A DNA stretch of 64,000 nt, taken from positions 1,333,001 through 1,397,000 of the forward strand of contig NZ_CP130318.1 of assembly GCF_032268605.1 (NCBI RefSeq). The letters are read 5' to 3'. The notes below the pieces were generated by a model. That model saw only the letters and a program-made list of their open reading frames with translations, did not search any database and had not been told where the DNA came from. Origin of the DNA: Paenibacillus aurantius. Lineage in GTDB: Bacteria > Bacillota > Bacilli > Paenibacillales > NBRC-103111. How positions within the stretch are numbered: the stretch's first letter is position 1; each line of letters begins with the position of its first letter. Below, piece by piece: positions 1 through 8,241 of the stretch. A program made the position numbers and the translations under genes.

Positions 1-738
1 CTTCTAGTCGAGGCGGGGTATGAGAAGATGGAAGCACCTGACATGACCCTTAACGATTGGAAATGGAGACATCATCATGTGACGTTCTATCATGCGGCCA
101 AAAAAATGACATTGGAAATTCATTGGAGACTTAGCCCCGGGCCGGGGAAGGAACCCGACTTTGATTTTCTGTGGGCAAGAAGAAGGTGCAGTTCCGTTAC
201 ACAGGAGCCCGTTTATTACCTGGGCAGGGAAGACTTGTTCCTGTTCCTGACGGCGCATGGAGCCCGGCATGGATGGTCCCGCCTGCGCTGGCTGATGGAT
301 ATCTCCCTGCTGGTCCACCAGGAGCTTGACAGCAAAGCTTTGATCTACCTGCTTAAGCAGAACGGTCAACTGCACACCGGCGCCCAAGCCTTGGTACTCG
401 CTTCCGAATTGCTTCGAACCCCGATACCCGATGGCCTTCGGAAGACGACCTCCCATAAAAGGGCTTGGCAATTGGCGGAAGAGGCCCTATTCTACCTCCG
501 ACGCATGGTGAATCTTCATAACAAGCCTGTTCCGGAAGATGTATCGAAGTATCACAAAGGTCATCTCTTTTCCCTAATGTCCGGCCAACAAAAGATCTTA
601 TTCGTATTAAGCTTCCTATATCCTTACCCGGAAGATATTGCCATAGTTAAGCTTCCTAAGTCCCTTCACTTTCTATATTTCCCTCTGCGTCCCGTTCTTT
701 GGATGTGGAGAAAGACCAAGAAGCCAGCTATTTCATAG
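1..738 (+). CDS. nucleotidyltransferase family protein (NTP_transf_5-like), 5' truncated
   Basis: The reading frame is open from base 1, with plausible coding sequence before the first ATG at 28, so the true start lies left of the window. The visible part (about 245 residues) contains the segment LFLFLTAHGARHGWSRLRWLMDI, here abbreviated to its core HGARHGWSRLRWLMDI, which is typical of the uncharacterised NTP_transf_5 nucleotidyltransferase family. The N-terminal catalytic part is mostly missing. The stop lies 12 bases before the next ABC transporter gene, so the two are probably co-transcribed. In Firmicutes, NTP_transf_5 genes are frequent accessory genes of lasso-peptide clusters next to the exporter. 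Family assignment is fairly secure; substrate and role are unknown. Confidence 0.7.
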   Translation, partial: LLVEAGYEKMEAPDMTLNDWKWRHHHVTFYHAAKKMTLEIHWRLSPGPGKEPDFDFLWARRRCSSVTQEPVYYLGREDLFLFLTAHGARHGWSRLRWLMDISLLVHQELDSKALIYLLKQNGQLHTGAQALVLASELLRTPIPDGLRKTTSHKRAWQLAEEALFYLRRMVNLHNKPVPEDVSKYHKGHLFSLMSGQQKILFVLSFLYPYPEDIAIVKLPKSLHFLYFPLRPVLWMWRKTKKPAIS

Positions 739-750
739 GGAGAGAAAGCC

Positions 751-2565
751 ATGGAACCCGTTCTATACTTTACACGCCAATTACACCATTATGCCGGTAA
801 GATTCTTTACGTTAACTTGATGGGAATGGCTCTTGTCAGCCTGCTGGATGGGATAGGGATGCTGCTTCTGATCCCCCTGTTAAACCTGACAGGCATCCTG
901 GGGCAAGAGTCTGGCTTACCCTCTTACATCCGCGGGCTTGATTTCCTTGCCGAGCTTCCCCTCTCATCAGGTTTGCTTATCATTCTGGGGAGCTATATGG
1001 TTCTGGTAACCGGCCAGATTCTCATCCAGCGAAATTTATCCATGCGGGACAGCCGGCTGAATACCGGCTTTCTTAACCACGTCAGGCTGGAAACGTACCG
1101 GGTTCTGCTTAAGGCCAATTGGGCCTTTTTTATTCGCAAAAGGAAATCGGACCTTATCACCTCTATGACGGAAGAGCTGGGCTATGTATCCAACGGAACG
1201 TACACCTTTCTGCAGTTTCTTACGTCGCTCGTGTTCACCGTTATCCAGATTGGGATAGCCTTCTGGCTTTCGGCCAAGCTGACGTTATTTGTTCTGATAT
1301 GCGGCTTAGCGCTTGCCTTCTTCTCACGGACCTTTATTCGCAAATCCAGACATCATGGAGGCCGGATGAGCGAACTAGCCCGTTCCTACATGGGAGGAAT
1401 GTCAGACCATTTCAACGGAATCAAAGATATCAAGAGCAACAGGCTGGAAGGGACCCAGGAAGCCTGGATGCGGAACTGGTGCAAGCAGATGGGGGAAGAG
1501 CGTGAGGCCCAGGCTAGGGTAAAGCTTGATTCCCAGCTCTTCTACAAGCTTTCCGCCGCCATGCTTCTTGTGTTTTTTCTGTACGGCTCTGTGATGCTAT
1601 TCCATTCCGAAGGCCAGTCCCTTCTGGTCGTCATGCTAATCTTTTCCCGCCTGTGGCCCCGGTTTACCGGCATTCAATCCAATCTGGAGTCCATGGCCGC
1701 CTCCATCCCGGCACTGAAATCCCTCCGCGAACTGCAAAGGGAGGCACGAGAAGCCGAGGAACAGAACGGTACGGGAACGGAGAAAGGGAATGCTGTCCCC
1801 ATCCCGCTGCAAACCGGATTGGAATGCCGGAATGTCTCCTTCCGGTATAGTCGCGAAGGAGGCTATGCTCTTAAGGACATTCAGGTCCGCATCCGGCCCC
1901 ATGAAATGACCGCCATCGTAGGGCGGTCGGGAGCGGGCAAGAGCACGCTGGTCGACCTGCTGATGGGGATGCTCGAGCCGGAAAGCGGAGAGGTTACCAT
2001 GGACGGACAGAAGCTGACAGGTGAGCGGATCCTCTCGCTCCGCCAGTCGATGAGCTATGTCCCGCAGGATCCGTTTCTCTTTAATGGGACGATCAGGGAG
2101 AACCTGCGGATGATGCTCCCGGAAGCGGACGAGGAACAGATGTGGGAAGCACTCGGTCAATCGGCCGCGGCGGACTTCGTGAGGAAGCTTCCCCAGGGAC
2201 TGGATACCGTCATCGGAGACCGGGGAATCCGGCTTTCCGGAGGAGAGAGGCAGAGATTGGTTCTGGCCCGTGCCCTTCTGCGCCAACCGTTGATCCTGGT
2301 GCTGGACGAAGCGACGAGCGCACTCGATACGGAGAACGAAACGAAGATCCAGCAGGTGCTGGAGAGCTTGAAGGGTCGGCTAACCCTGATCGTGATCGCG
2401 CATCGCCTTTCCACCATCCGCAGTGCGGACCAGGTCATTGTATTGGACCAGGGGAGGGTCGTCCAGCAGGGCGGCTATCTTCAACTGGCGGAGGAGCAGG
2501 CAGGCCTGTTCTCCCGGATGCTTGGCAAGCAGGCCAAGGATACGCCGGTTGCTGCGATTGGGTAG
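751..2565 (+). CDS. ABC transporter, fused membrane and ATPase domains (peptide/lipid exporter type)
   Basis: This is a 604-residue half-transporter. An N-terminal membrane domain of about 330 residues has several hydrophobic segments and is followed by a nucleotide-binding domain. That domain has Walker A GRSGAGKST (starting near residue 391), the signature LSGGERQR (near 495) and Walker B LILVLDEATSALD (near 515-527), followed by a switch histidine in IAHRLST. No N-terminal C39 peptidase domain is visible, so it would not process a bacteriocin leader itself. It follows the nucleotidyltransferase at 12 bases, a pair seen in lasso-peptide clusters, where the ABC protein exports the product. 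A lipid or polysaccharide-precursor export role beside the EPS genes cannot be excluded, but the SinR-type promoter behind it separates it from EPS operon 1. Confidence 0.85.
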   Translation: MEPVLYFTRQLHHYAGKILYVNLMGMALVSLLDGIGMLLLIPLLNLTGILGQESGLPSYIRGLDFLAELPLSSGLLIILGSYMVLVTGQILIQRNLSMRDSRLNTGFLNHVRLETYRVLLKANWAFFIRKRKSDLITSMTEELGYVSNGTYTFLQFLTSLVFTVIQIGIAFWLSAKLTLFVLICGLALAFFSRTFIRKSRHHGGRMSELARSYMGGMSDHFNGIKDIKSNRLEGTQEAWMRNWCKQMGEEREAQARVKLDSQLFYKLSAAMLLVFFLYGSVMLFHSEGQSLLVVMLIFSRLWPRFTGIQSNLESMAASIPALKSLRELQREAREAEEQNGTGTEKGNAVPIPLQTGLECRNVSFRYSREGGYALKDIQVRIRPHEMTAIVGRSGAGKSTLVDLLMGMLEPESGEVTMDGQKLTGERILSLRQSMSYVPQDPFLFNGTIRENLRMMLPEADEEQMWEALGQSAAADFVRKLPQGLDTVIGDRGIRLSGGERQRLVLARALLRQPLILVLDEATSALDTENETKIQQVLESLKGRLTLIVIAHRLSTIRSADQVIVLDQGRVVQQGGYLQLAEEQAGLFSRMLGKQAKDTPVAAIG

Positions 2566-2603
2566 CCGATGACCGGCCGTGCGGAGGATCGACATTTTTC
2601 GAG

Positions 2604-2632
2604 TTGACATGTTCACTATAAAGAACTACTAT
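2604..2632 (+). promoter_or_regulatory. sigma-A promoter of EPS operon 1 with SinR-type operator in the spacer
   Basis: A consensus -35 TTGACA (2604-2609) and -10 TACTAT (2627-2632) are separated by exactly 17 bases. Sixteen of these form the palindrome GTTCACTATAAAGAAC (2611-2626). GTTCTYT is the known half-site of Bacillus subtilis SinR, so a bound repressor would occlude both promoter elements. The promoter is almost identical to the one at 15922-15950. Confidence 0.85.
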
Positions 2633-2667
2633 GGTAATTAGATACAGGAAATACACGGTTATCCCTT

Positions 2668-2727
2668 GTTCTTTTTAGTGTTTAGGCATTGCCTCTTTTT
2701 TTTGAATGACTGTTCTTTATAAAGAAT
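2668..2727 (+). promoter_or_regulatory. SinR-type half site and second full operator in operon 1 leader
   Basis: The leader between promoter and first gene contains a half site GTTCTTT at 2668-2674 and a full palindrome GTTCTTTATAAAGAAT at 2712-2727, about 100 bp downstream of the promoter operator. The spacing would allow a repressor tetramer to bridge sites by looping. Repressor identity is inferred from the match to the SinR consensus and the sinR-like genes at 30550 and 31080. Confidence 0.7.
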
Positions 2728-2797
2728 TAATCGGGGTTGTAAAAGAATGCGGACCAGGTACGCCGATTTATAACCTTTCCTGCAGGAGGAATGCCCA

Positions 2798-3550
2798 ATG
2801 TCCACCGGTACCGGGACCGAGGTCCGGATCCCGAAGCTTATTCATTACTGCTGGTTCGGAAGAGGGGAGAAGCCGGATATTGTTCGGGAATGCATGGAGA
2901 GCTGGAGAGCTCATCTTCCCGGCTACACCTTCATGGAGTGGAACGAATCCAATACCGATCTGGAGAGCAATACCTATGTCAAGGAAGCCTATGCAGCCGG
3001 GAAATACGCGTTTGTGAGCGATTACGCCCGCGTCTACGCCCTCTATCATTACGGGGGCATCTACCTGGATACCGATGTGGAGGTCTTTCGTCCCTTTGAC
3101 GATTTGCTGCATCACGACTCCTTCTGGGGCTTCGAGCAGGAGAATTATATCGCCACCAGCACGATAGGGAGTGCCCCGGGCAACCGGCTGATTAAGGTGT
3201 TTCTGGATGCCTATGCCGCCAAGCCCTTTCTAAAGGAAGACGGAAGCTTCGACAGCGGCACGAATGTCGGATTGATCACCCGTATTCTAGGGGAATACGG
3301 CATCCAGGCGAACGGCGAATACCAGGAGATCGACGGTCTTGGCGCTTTTTACCCGCAGACGTATTTCTCCCCTTACGATTACATCAACTGCCGAACCTTC
3401 CGGACGGACCGGACGTATGCCATGCATCATTTCTACAAAAGCTGGCTGCCTCCTTCGACTCGGTGGAAGGGAAGGATCAAGAAGGCGGCCTCGAAGCTCA
3501 TAGGCGGAGAGAACATCGCCCGCATTCGCAGACTGGTATCAAGAACGTAG
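2798..3550 (+). CDS. glycosyltransferase with DXD sugar-binding motif (GT32-like, capsular type)
   Basis: This 250-residue cytoplasmic protein begins with the hallmark IPKLIHYCWFG (residues 11-21). It continues with an SDYARVYALYHYGGIYLDTDVEV block whose DTD (residues 91-93) is the metal/nucleotide-sugar binding motif of the Gly_transf_sug (OCH1/GT32-like) family. The start is set by AGGAGG at 2784-2789, eight bases before ATG. It is the first gene of EPS operon 1, about 165 bases downstream of the SinR-type promoter. It probably adds one sugar to the lipid-linked EPS repeat unit; donor and acceptor cannot be read from the sequence. Confidence 0.85.
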   Translation: MSTGTGTEVRIPKLIHYCWFGRGEKPDIVRECMESWRAHLPGYTFMEWNESNTDLESNTYVKEAYAAGKYAFVSDYARVYALYHYGGIYLDTDVEVFRPFDDLLHHDSFWGFEQENYIATSTIGSAPGNRLIKVFLDAYAAKPFLKEDGSFDSGTNVGLITRILGEYGIQANGEYQEIDGLGAFYPQTYFSPYDYINCRTFRTDRTYAMHHFYKSWLPPSTRWKGRIKKAASKLIGGENIARIRRLVSRT

Positions 3551-3586
3551 GCGGCATCCGAGAGAACGGAAGCCGGGGAGGGAACC

Positions 3587-4780
3587 ATGAAGAAAATCCT
3601 GATCGCCTCCTACGATATGGAGGTCGGCGGAGTCGAACGAAGCCTGGTGAGCATGCTCGATCATTTCGATTATGACCGCCACTCGGTGGATCTGATGCTG
3701 TATAAGCACCAAGGGGAGTTTATGGAGCTGCTGAACCGGAGGGCACGGCTGCTCGAGGAGGTTCCGCAGTACGCCTCCTTCCGTAAATCCATCGGCCAGC
3801 TTCTCAAGGAACGGCAGTTTGGCCTGGGGGTTTCGCGGGTGTTATCGAAGGTGAACGCCGACCTGATCGGCCGTCTCCGCAAATCGGCGGAGCCGGGGTA
3901 TTTCCAGATGCAGCTCATGTGGAAATACGCCTTGCCAATGCTTCCTAAACTTGACGAAGAATATGACGCCGCCATCAGCTACCTATGGCCTCATTATTTC
4001 GTCGCCGACAAAATCCGGGCCAAGCGCAAATTTGCCTGGATTCATACGGATTACTCCACGGTGGAAACGAACCGGACGATGGACCTCAAAATGTGGGCCA
4101 AGTTCGACCGGATCGCAGCGGTGTCCGAAGCGTGCCGCGACTCCTTCCTGTCCAAGTATCCCGAACTGGCCGATAAGACGGACATCCTGGAGAACATCAC
4201 ATCCCCGGAATTCATCAAACGAATGGCCTCTCAAGGGGATGCCGGTCCGCTTCAGGCGGATGACCGGTTCAAGCTCATTACCGTAGCCAGGCTCTCTCAT
4301 GCCAAGGGGATTGATCAGGCGGTCAAGGCCATGAAGCTGCTGAAGGAGAGAGGACTCCGAGATCTGGTCTGGTACATCGTTGGCTATGGGGGCGATGAAG
4401 CGATGATTAAAGAACTGATCGCGAGCTATGGGCTGGAGAAGGATTTCATTCTCCTCGGCAAACAGACGAATCCTTATCCCTACATACAGGCGGGGGATTT
4501 ATACGTTCAGCCATCCCGGTACGAAGGCAAAGCGGTCACCGTAACGGAGGCGAAGATCCTCGGCAAACCGATTCTAATCACCAATTATCCTACCGCTCCC
4601 AGCCAGGTGGAGGAAGGGAAGGACGGCCTTATCTGCCAATCGTCTCCTGAAGGCCTGGCCGATGGCATTGAGAAGCTGTACAAGAGCCACGAGATCCGTA
4701 GCCGGCTTGCGGCCTATGTCCGGCAGACGAATTACAGCAACGGGTATGAGCTGGATAAGCTTTACAAGTGGATTTCGTGA
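3587..4780 (+). CDS. glycosyltransferase family 4 (EPS operon 1)
   Basis: This is a 397-residue GT-B fold retaining glycosyltransferase. The N-terminus has a glycine-rich acceptor loop (GGVERS, residues 14-19). The C-terminal Rossmann domain begins around VARLSHAKGIDQAV and carries the donor-binding EX7E motif as E313...E321 (YEGKAVTVTE). GGGAGGG lies just before the ATG. It is clearly related to the two GT4 genes at 7040 and 8242, which share the ENPYPYI and YVQPSRYEGK blocks, suggesting gene duplication within the operon. It is expected to act on the cytoplasmic face of the membrane; the sugar is unknown. Confidence 0.88.
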   Translation: MKKILIASYDMEVGGVERSLVSMLDHFDYDRHSVDLMLYKHQGEFMELLNRRARLLEEVPQYASFRKSIGQLLKERQFGLGVSRVLSKVNADLIGRLRKSAEPGYFQMQLMWKYALPMLPKLDEEYDAAISYLWPHYFVADKIRAKRKFAWIHTDYSTVETNRTMDLKMWAKFDRIAAVSEACRDSFLSKYPELADKTDILENITSPEFIKRMASQGDAGPLQADDRFKLITVARLSHAKGIDQAVKAMKLLKERGLRDLVWYIVGYGGDEAMIKELIASYGLEKDFILLGKQTNPYPYIQAGDLYVQPSRYEGKAVTVTEAKILGKPILITNYPTAPSQVEEGKDGLICQSSPEGLADGIEKLYKSHEIRSRLAAYVRQTNYSNGYELDKLYKWIS

Positions 4781-4815
4781 AGTATCCCACAATGAGTAAC
4801 GGAGTGATCGTTTCC

Positions 4816-5850
4816 ATGGATGTGCGGGTCAGTGTGATTGTTCCCGTTTACAACGGAGAGGGCTACCTTCTTCCGTGCCTTCAATCCTTGGCCGCCCAAA
4901 CGCTGAAGGAATGGGAGGTGATCGTCGTAAACGACGGCTCCTCGGATGGCAGCGGAGCGGTAGCGGAACGGTTTAGCGAATCGGATTCCCGGTTTAGGGT
5001 GATCCACCAGGAGAACCAAGGAGTCAGCGCCGCCCGCAATGCGGGGATCCGGCAAGCCAGAGGCGATTACCTGGGGTTTGTCGATGCGGACGATACGGTG
5101 GAACCGGATTTCCTGGAAACCCTGTACCGGGAGGCGTTGAAGGACCGTTGCGACATTGTCGTGTCGACCTTCGAGAGCGAACTGGAAGGCCGTAAGGTGG
5201 TGACAGACTACCCATTTCCTGCGGACCTGCTGATGGGGAAGAAGGAGATTCAGGAAGAGATCCTTCCTTATTTTATAAGAACCGACCAGCTCAACACGGC
5301 TTGCACGAAGCTGTACCGGAGAACGATGATCCAGGACAACGCGGTAGAATTTCCGCTAAAGATGGCGCTTGGGGAAGATGGGATTTTTAACATGAGGGCC
5401 TTTCAACAGGCCGAGCGAATCAAGTTTCTCCGATACACCGGGTATCAATACCGGGAAACAGAGGGGAGCGCAACCCGCAATCTGCGCGACAAGGATTACT
5501 TCCAACGGGCTTTGGAGGTCCATACGACGGATTACTCTAAGCTTCTACCGAATTATAAGGATGAGAATAAGATCCGGCGGCTCCGGTCGATCCGGTTGAT
5601 CCATAGCGTTATGTCGTTCGTGTATGTCTATTTCAAGGCCGCCGATGAGTGGAGCCTGACGAAGAGATTCGGGTATGTCCGCCGGATGATCCGTCATCCG
5701 CTCGTCCAGGAAGCCCTCCCTGATTATTACGGAGAAGTGTACGGTACCTTGGGAAGATATGACCGGTTCCTAGCGGATATGATCCGCCGGAAGTCGACGG
5801 CCGGACTCTATGCCGCCACCTTCTACAGCCGGTTAAGAAATAAGAGATGA
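4816..5850 (+). CDS. glycosyltransferase family 2 (EPS operon 1)
   Basis: This is a 344-residue GT-A enzyme opening with VSVIVPVYNGEGYL, followed by VNDGSSDGS and the DXD-type metal site in FVDADDTVEPDF near residue 95. The frame is open further upstream and overlaps the previous gene. ATG 4816 is preferred because GGAGTGA (4801-4807) lies eight bases before it and family members start just ahead of the VSVIVPVYN strand. It belongs to EPS operon 1 and adds a sugar to the growing repeat unit. Confidence 0.87.
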   Translation: MDVRVSVIVPVYNGEGYLLPCLQSLAAQTLKEWEVIVVNDGSSDGSGAVAERFSESDSRFRVIHQENQGVSAARNAGIRQARGDYLGFVDADDTVEPDFLETLYREALKDRCDIVVSTFESELEGRKVVTDYPFPADLLMGKKEIQEEILPYFIRTDQLNTACTKLYRRTMIQDNAVEFPLKMALGEDGIFNMRAFQQAERIKFLRYTGYQYRETEGSATRNLRDKDYFQRALEVHTTDYSKLLPNYKDENKIRRLRSIRLIHSVMSFVYVYFKAADEWSLTKRFGYVRRMIRHPLVQEALPDYYGEVYGTLGRYDRFLADMIRRKSTAGLYAATFYSRLRNKR

Positions 5851-5865
5851 CGGAGGAACCAGACG

Positions 5866-7026
5866 ATGAAAATTATGATGTTTGCCCATGACGGGAGCCT
5901 GAACCGGGGATGCGAGGCGATTGTCCGGTCTTCGACCCATATCATTAAGGAGAAAATCCGCGGAGCGAAGGTTTATTTGGCCTCGGGCAAGCCGGAAACA
6001 GATAAGATCATCACCAAACTGGATGGAATCTATGACGGGGCCAGCCTGCCGATCAAGAAGTTTTCTTATGACTGGTTCCTCTCCTCGGTCAAGGTGAAGC
6101 TGTTCAAGGACGAATCCTATGCGCTTGGCCGCATTCACAACAACATCGTGAAACGCATTCCGGAGATGGACGTCTGCCTGTCCATTGGCGGTGACAACTA
6201 TTGCTATGGAGAACAGCCGGGCTGGTATGAAATCAACCGCAGGGTAAAGGCCCAGGGCAAGAAGCTCGTCCTATGGGGGTGCTCCATCGGCGAGGAAGAC
6301 ATGTCTCCCCGCAAGCTGGAGGATCTGAAGCAGTTCGACCTTATTCTGGCACGTGAAACGCTGACCTACAACATGCTCCGAAGCAAGGGGCTGCGGAACG
6401 TCAAATTGTGCGCGGATGCGGCGTTCACGATGGAGAAGCAGGAGCTCGAGCTTCCCCTCGGCTGGCAGGAAGGCAACACGATAGGCTTTAATTTCTCCCC
6501 GCTTGTATGGAAGAAGAACAAGGATTCCCAGGCAGCCGTAGACAAGCTGCTCGGCCATATTCTGAAGACGACCGACATGACCATTGCCTTAACCCCCCAC
6601 GTGATTGAAGCTGGCAATGACGATTCCGAAATGCTGCAGACTTACTACGAAAAGCTGAAGGATACTGGCCGCGTCCTCCTGCTTCCGAATAACCTGAACG
6701 CCATCCAATACAAAGGCTATATCGCCCGCATGAGATTCTTCATTGGAGCCCGTACCCATGCGACCATCGCGGCCTATTCCAACTGTGTTCCGACCATGGT
6801 GCTCGGATACAGCGTGAAGTCCAAGGGCATCGCCCGGGATCTCTTCGGGGAGGAGAAGCTGGTGCTTTCCCTTGAGGAAATCTCAAACAGCTCGAAGCTG
6901 ATCGCCAAGTTTGATGAAATGGTCTCCGAGGAGAAAGAGATTCGCCAGCGTTTGAAGACGACAATTCCCGAGATTCAATCCATGTCCTACAAGGCGGTTG
7001 ATTACTTGAATACCTTGGTCCATTAG
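5866..7026 (+). CDS. polysaccharide pyruvyl transferase family protein
   Basis: The 386-residue protein starts MKIMMFAHDGSLNRGCEAI. It contains the CLSIGGDNYCYGE loop and a later FFIGARTHATIAAYSNCVP segment, both characteristic of the PS_pyruv_trans family (CsaB, WcaK, EpsI/EpsO relatives). Known members transfer pyruvate from phosphoenolpyruvate as a ketal onto a sugar hydroxyl pair, giving the polymer a negative charge. It is the only obvious pyruvylation enzyme in either operon, so if active the EPS is probably acidic. It sits 15 bases after the GT2 gene and 13 before the next GT4 gene. The acceptor sugar is unknown. Confidence 0.85.
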   Translation: MKIMMFAHDGSLNRGCEAIVRSSTHIIKEKIRGAKVYLASGKPETDKIITKLDGIYDGASLPIKKFSYDWFLSSVKVKLFKDESYALGRIHNNIVKRIPEMDVCLSIGGDNYCYGEQPGWYEINRRVKAQGKKLVLWGCSIGEEDMSPRKLEDLKQFDLILARETLTYNMLRSKGLRNVKLCADAAFTMEKQELELPLGWQEGNTIGFNFSPLVWKKNKDSQAAVDKLLGHILKTTDMTIALTPHVIEAGNDDSEMLQTYYEKLKDTGRVLLLPNNLNAIQYKGYIARMRFFIGARTHATIAAYSNCVPTMVLGYSVKSKGIARDLFGEEKLVLSLEEISNSSKLIAKFDEMVSEEKEIRQRLKTTIPEIQSMSYKAVDYLNTLVH

Positions 7027-7039
7027 GGGGCAGCGGAGT

Positions 7040-8230
7040 ATGAAGAAGAATCTGCTGTTCGTCATGCCAAGCCTGAAGGCAGGCGGAGGCGAGAAGAGCC
7101 TGGTGAATTTGCTGCTTCAGCTGGATTATACCCGCTACAATGTCGACTTGTATCTCTTTCAACCGGACGGCCTGTTTCTGGAGGCTCTGCCGAAAGAGGT
7201 CAACCTTTTGCGGACATCCCGAAGTTATAAGGCATTTTCTCAAGGACTGGGCAAATCGGTCGTTCATTTTCTCGGTCGGGGGGAAGTGAAGCTGGCCTAC
7301 TCTCGTCTGCTGTTTACGGTTAAGAACCGGGTGATCCGGAACCGCTCGGCATCGGAGCAGTATACGTGGAAGTACCAGAGCCGCTCCATTGAACCACTGT
7401 CTAAAGAGTATGATGCAGCCATAGGGTATCTCGAGAAATCCTCGATCTATTATGTCGTCGATAAGGTTAGAGCCCATAAGAAGATCGGCTGGATCCATAC
7501 GAATTATTCCAATTCCGGCATGGATCCCCTATTCGACGGGCCGTATTTCAAAAAGCTGGATCATGTGGTGACGGTATCGGATGAATGTGCGGAATCGCTG
7601 AGAACCCACTTTCTTGAGGTACATAACAAAATAAAAATCATTCGGAACATCGTTTCCCCTCCGACCATTTGGAGGCTATCGGACAAAGAACCGTTGGATC
7701 AAGAGATTTTGGAGAAGGGCGGAATGAAGCTCGTAACGGTAGCCCGGCTAAGTCCGGAGAAGGGTATCGACCTGGCCGTTAAGGCATGTTCCCACTTGGT
7801 CTCCAAGGGCTATCCCGTTCAGTGGTATGTCCTGGGAGAGGGGGGCGAGAGAGGGAATTTGGAGAAGCTGATCCGGGAGCACGGGCTGGAAGACACCTTT
7901 CACCTGCTCGGCAACCGGGAGAATCCTTACCCCTTCATCAAGTCGGCCGACCTCTATGTGCAGCCTTCCCGTTATGAAGGCCGTTCCATTGCCATAGACG
8001 AAGCCAAGATCCTGCGAAAAGCGATTGTCGTCACCAATTACGAGACGGCAAAGGATCAAATCAAAGACGGGGTGAACGGATTGCTGGCCGACCGGAGTGA
8101 AGAAGGATTGGCAGCCACCATCGAAACGCTCCTCCGTGACCCGGAGTTGAGGAATCGGCTAATCACCGGACTTTCCCGGGAATCCCTAGGAACCGAGGAA
8201 GAGGTTCATAAACTTTACGAATTATGTTAG
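7040..8230 (+). CDS. glycosyltransferase family 4 (EPS operon 1, second paralogue)
   Basis: This 396-residue GT-B enzyme begins MKKNLLFVMPSLKAGGGEKSLV. It has the usual C-terminal domain start TVARLSPEKGIDLAV and the donor motif YEGRSIAIDE (EX7E). It is a close relative of its downstream neighbour at 8242 and more distantly of the gene at 3587, so the operon carries three related GT4 enzymes probably derived by duplication. GCAGCGGAG before ATG is a modest ribosome site. It is expected to act on a lipid-linked oligosaccharide; donor unknown. Confidence 0.88.
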   Translation: MKKNLLFVMPSLKAGGGEKSLVNLLLQLDYTRYNVDLYLFQPDGLFLEALPKEVNLLRTSRSYKAFSQGLGKSVVHFLGRGEVKLAYSRLLFTVKNRVIRNRSASEQYTWKYQSRSIEPLSKEYDAAIGYLEKSSIYYVVDKVRAHKKIGWIHTNYSNSGMDPLFDGPYFKKLDHVVTVSDECAESLRTHFLEVHNKIKIIRNIVSPPTIWRLSDKEPLDQEILEKGGMKLVTVARLSPEKGIDLAVKACSHLVSKGYPVQWYVLGEGGERGNLEKLIREHGLEDTFHLLGNRENPYPFIKSADLYVQPSRYEGRSIAIDEAKILRKAIVVTNYETAKDQIKDGVNGLLADRSEEGLAATIETLLRDPELRNRLITGLSRESLGTEEEVHKLYELC

Positions 8231-8241
8231 CGGGTGAAGCC

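Noticed and set aside
2683-2708. Attenuator AGGCATTGCCT plus T8 in the operon 1 leader
   Set aside because: The stem is only four to five pairs; the T-run is striking, but a working terminator is not supported.
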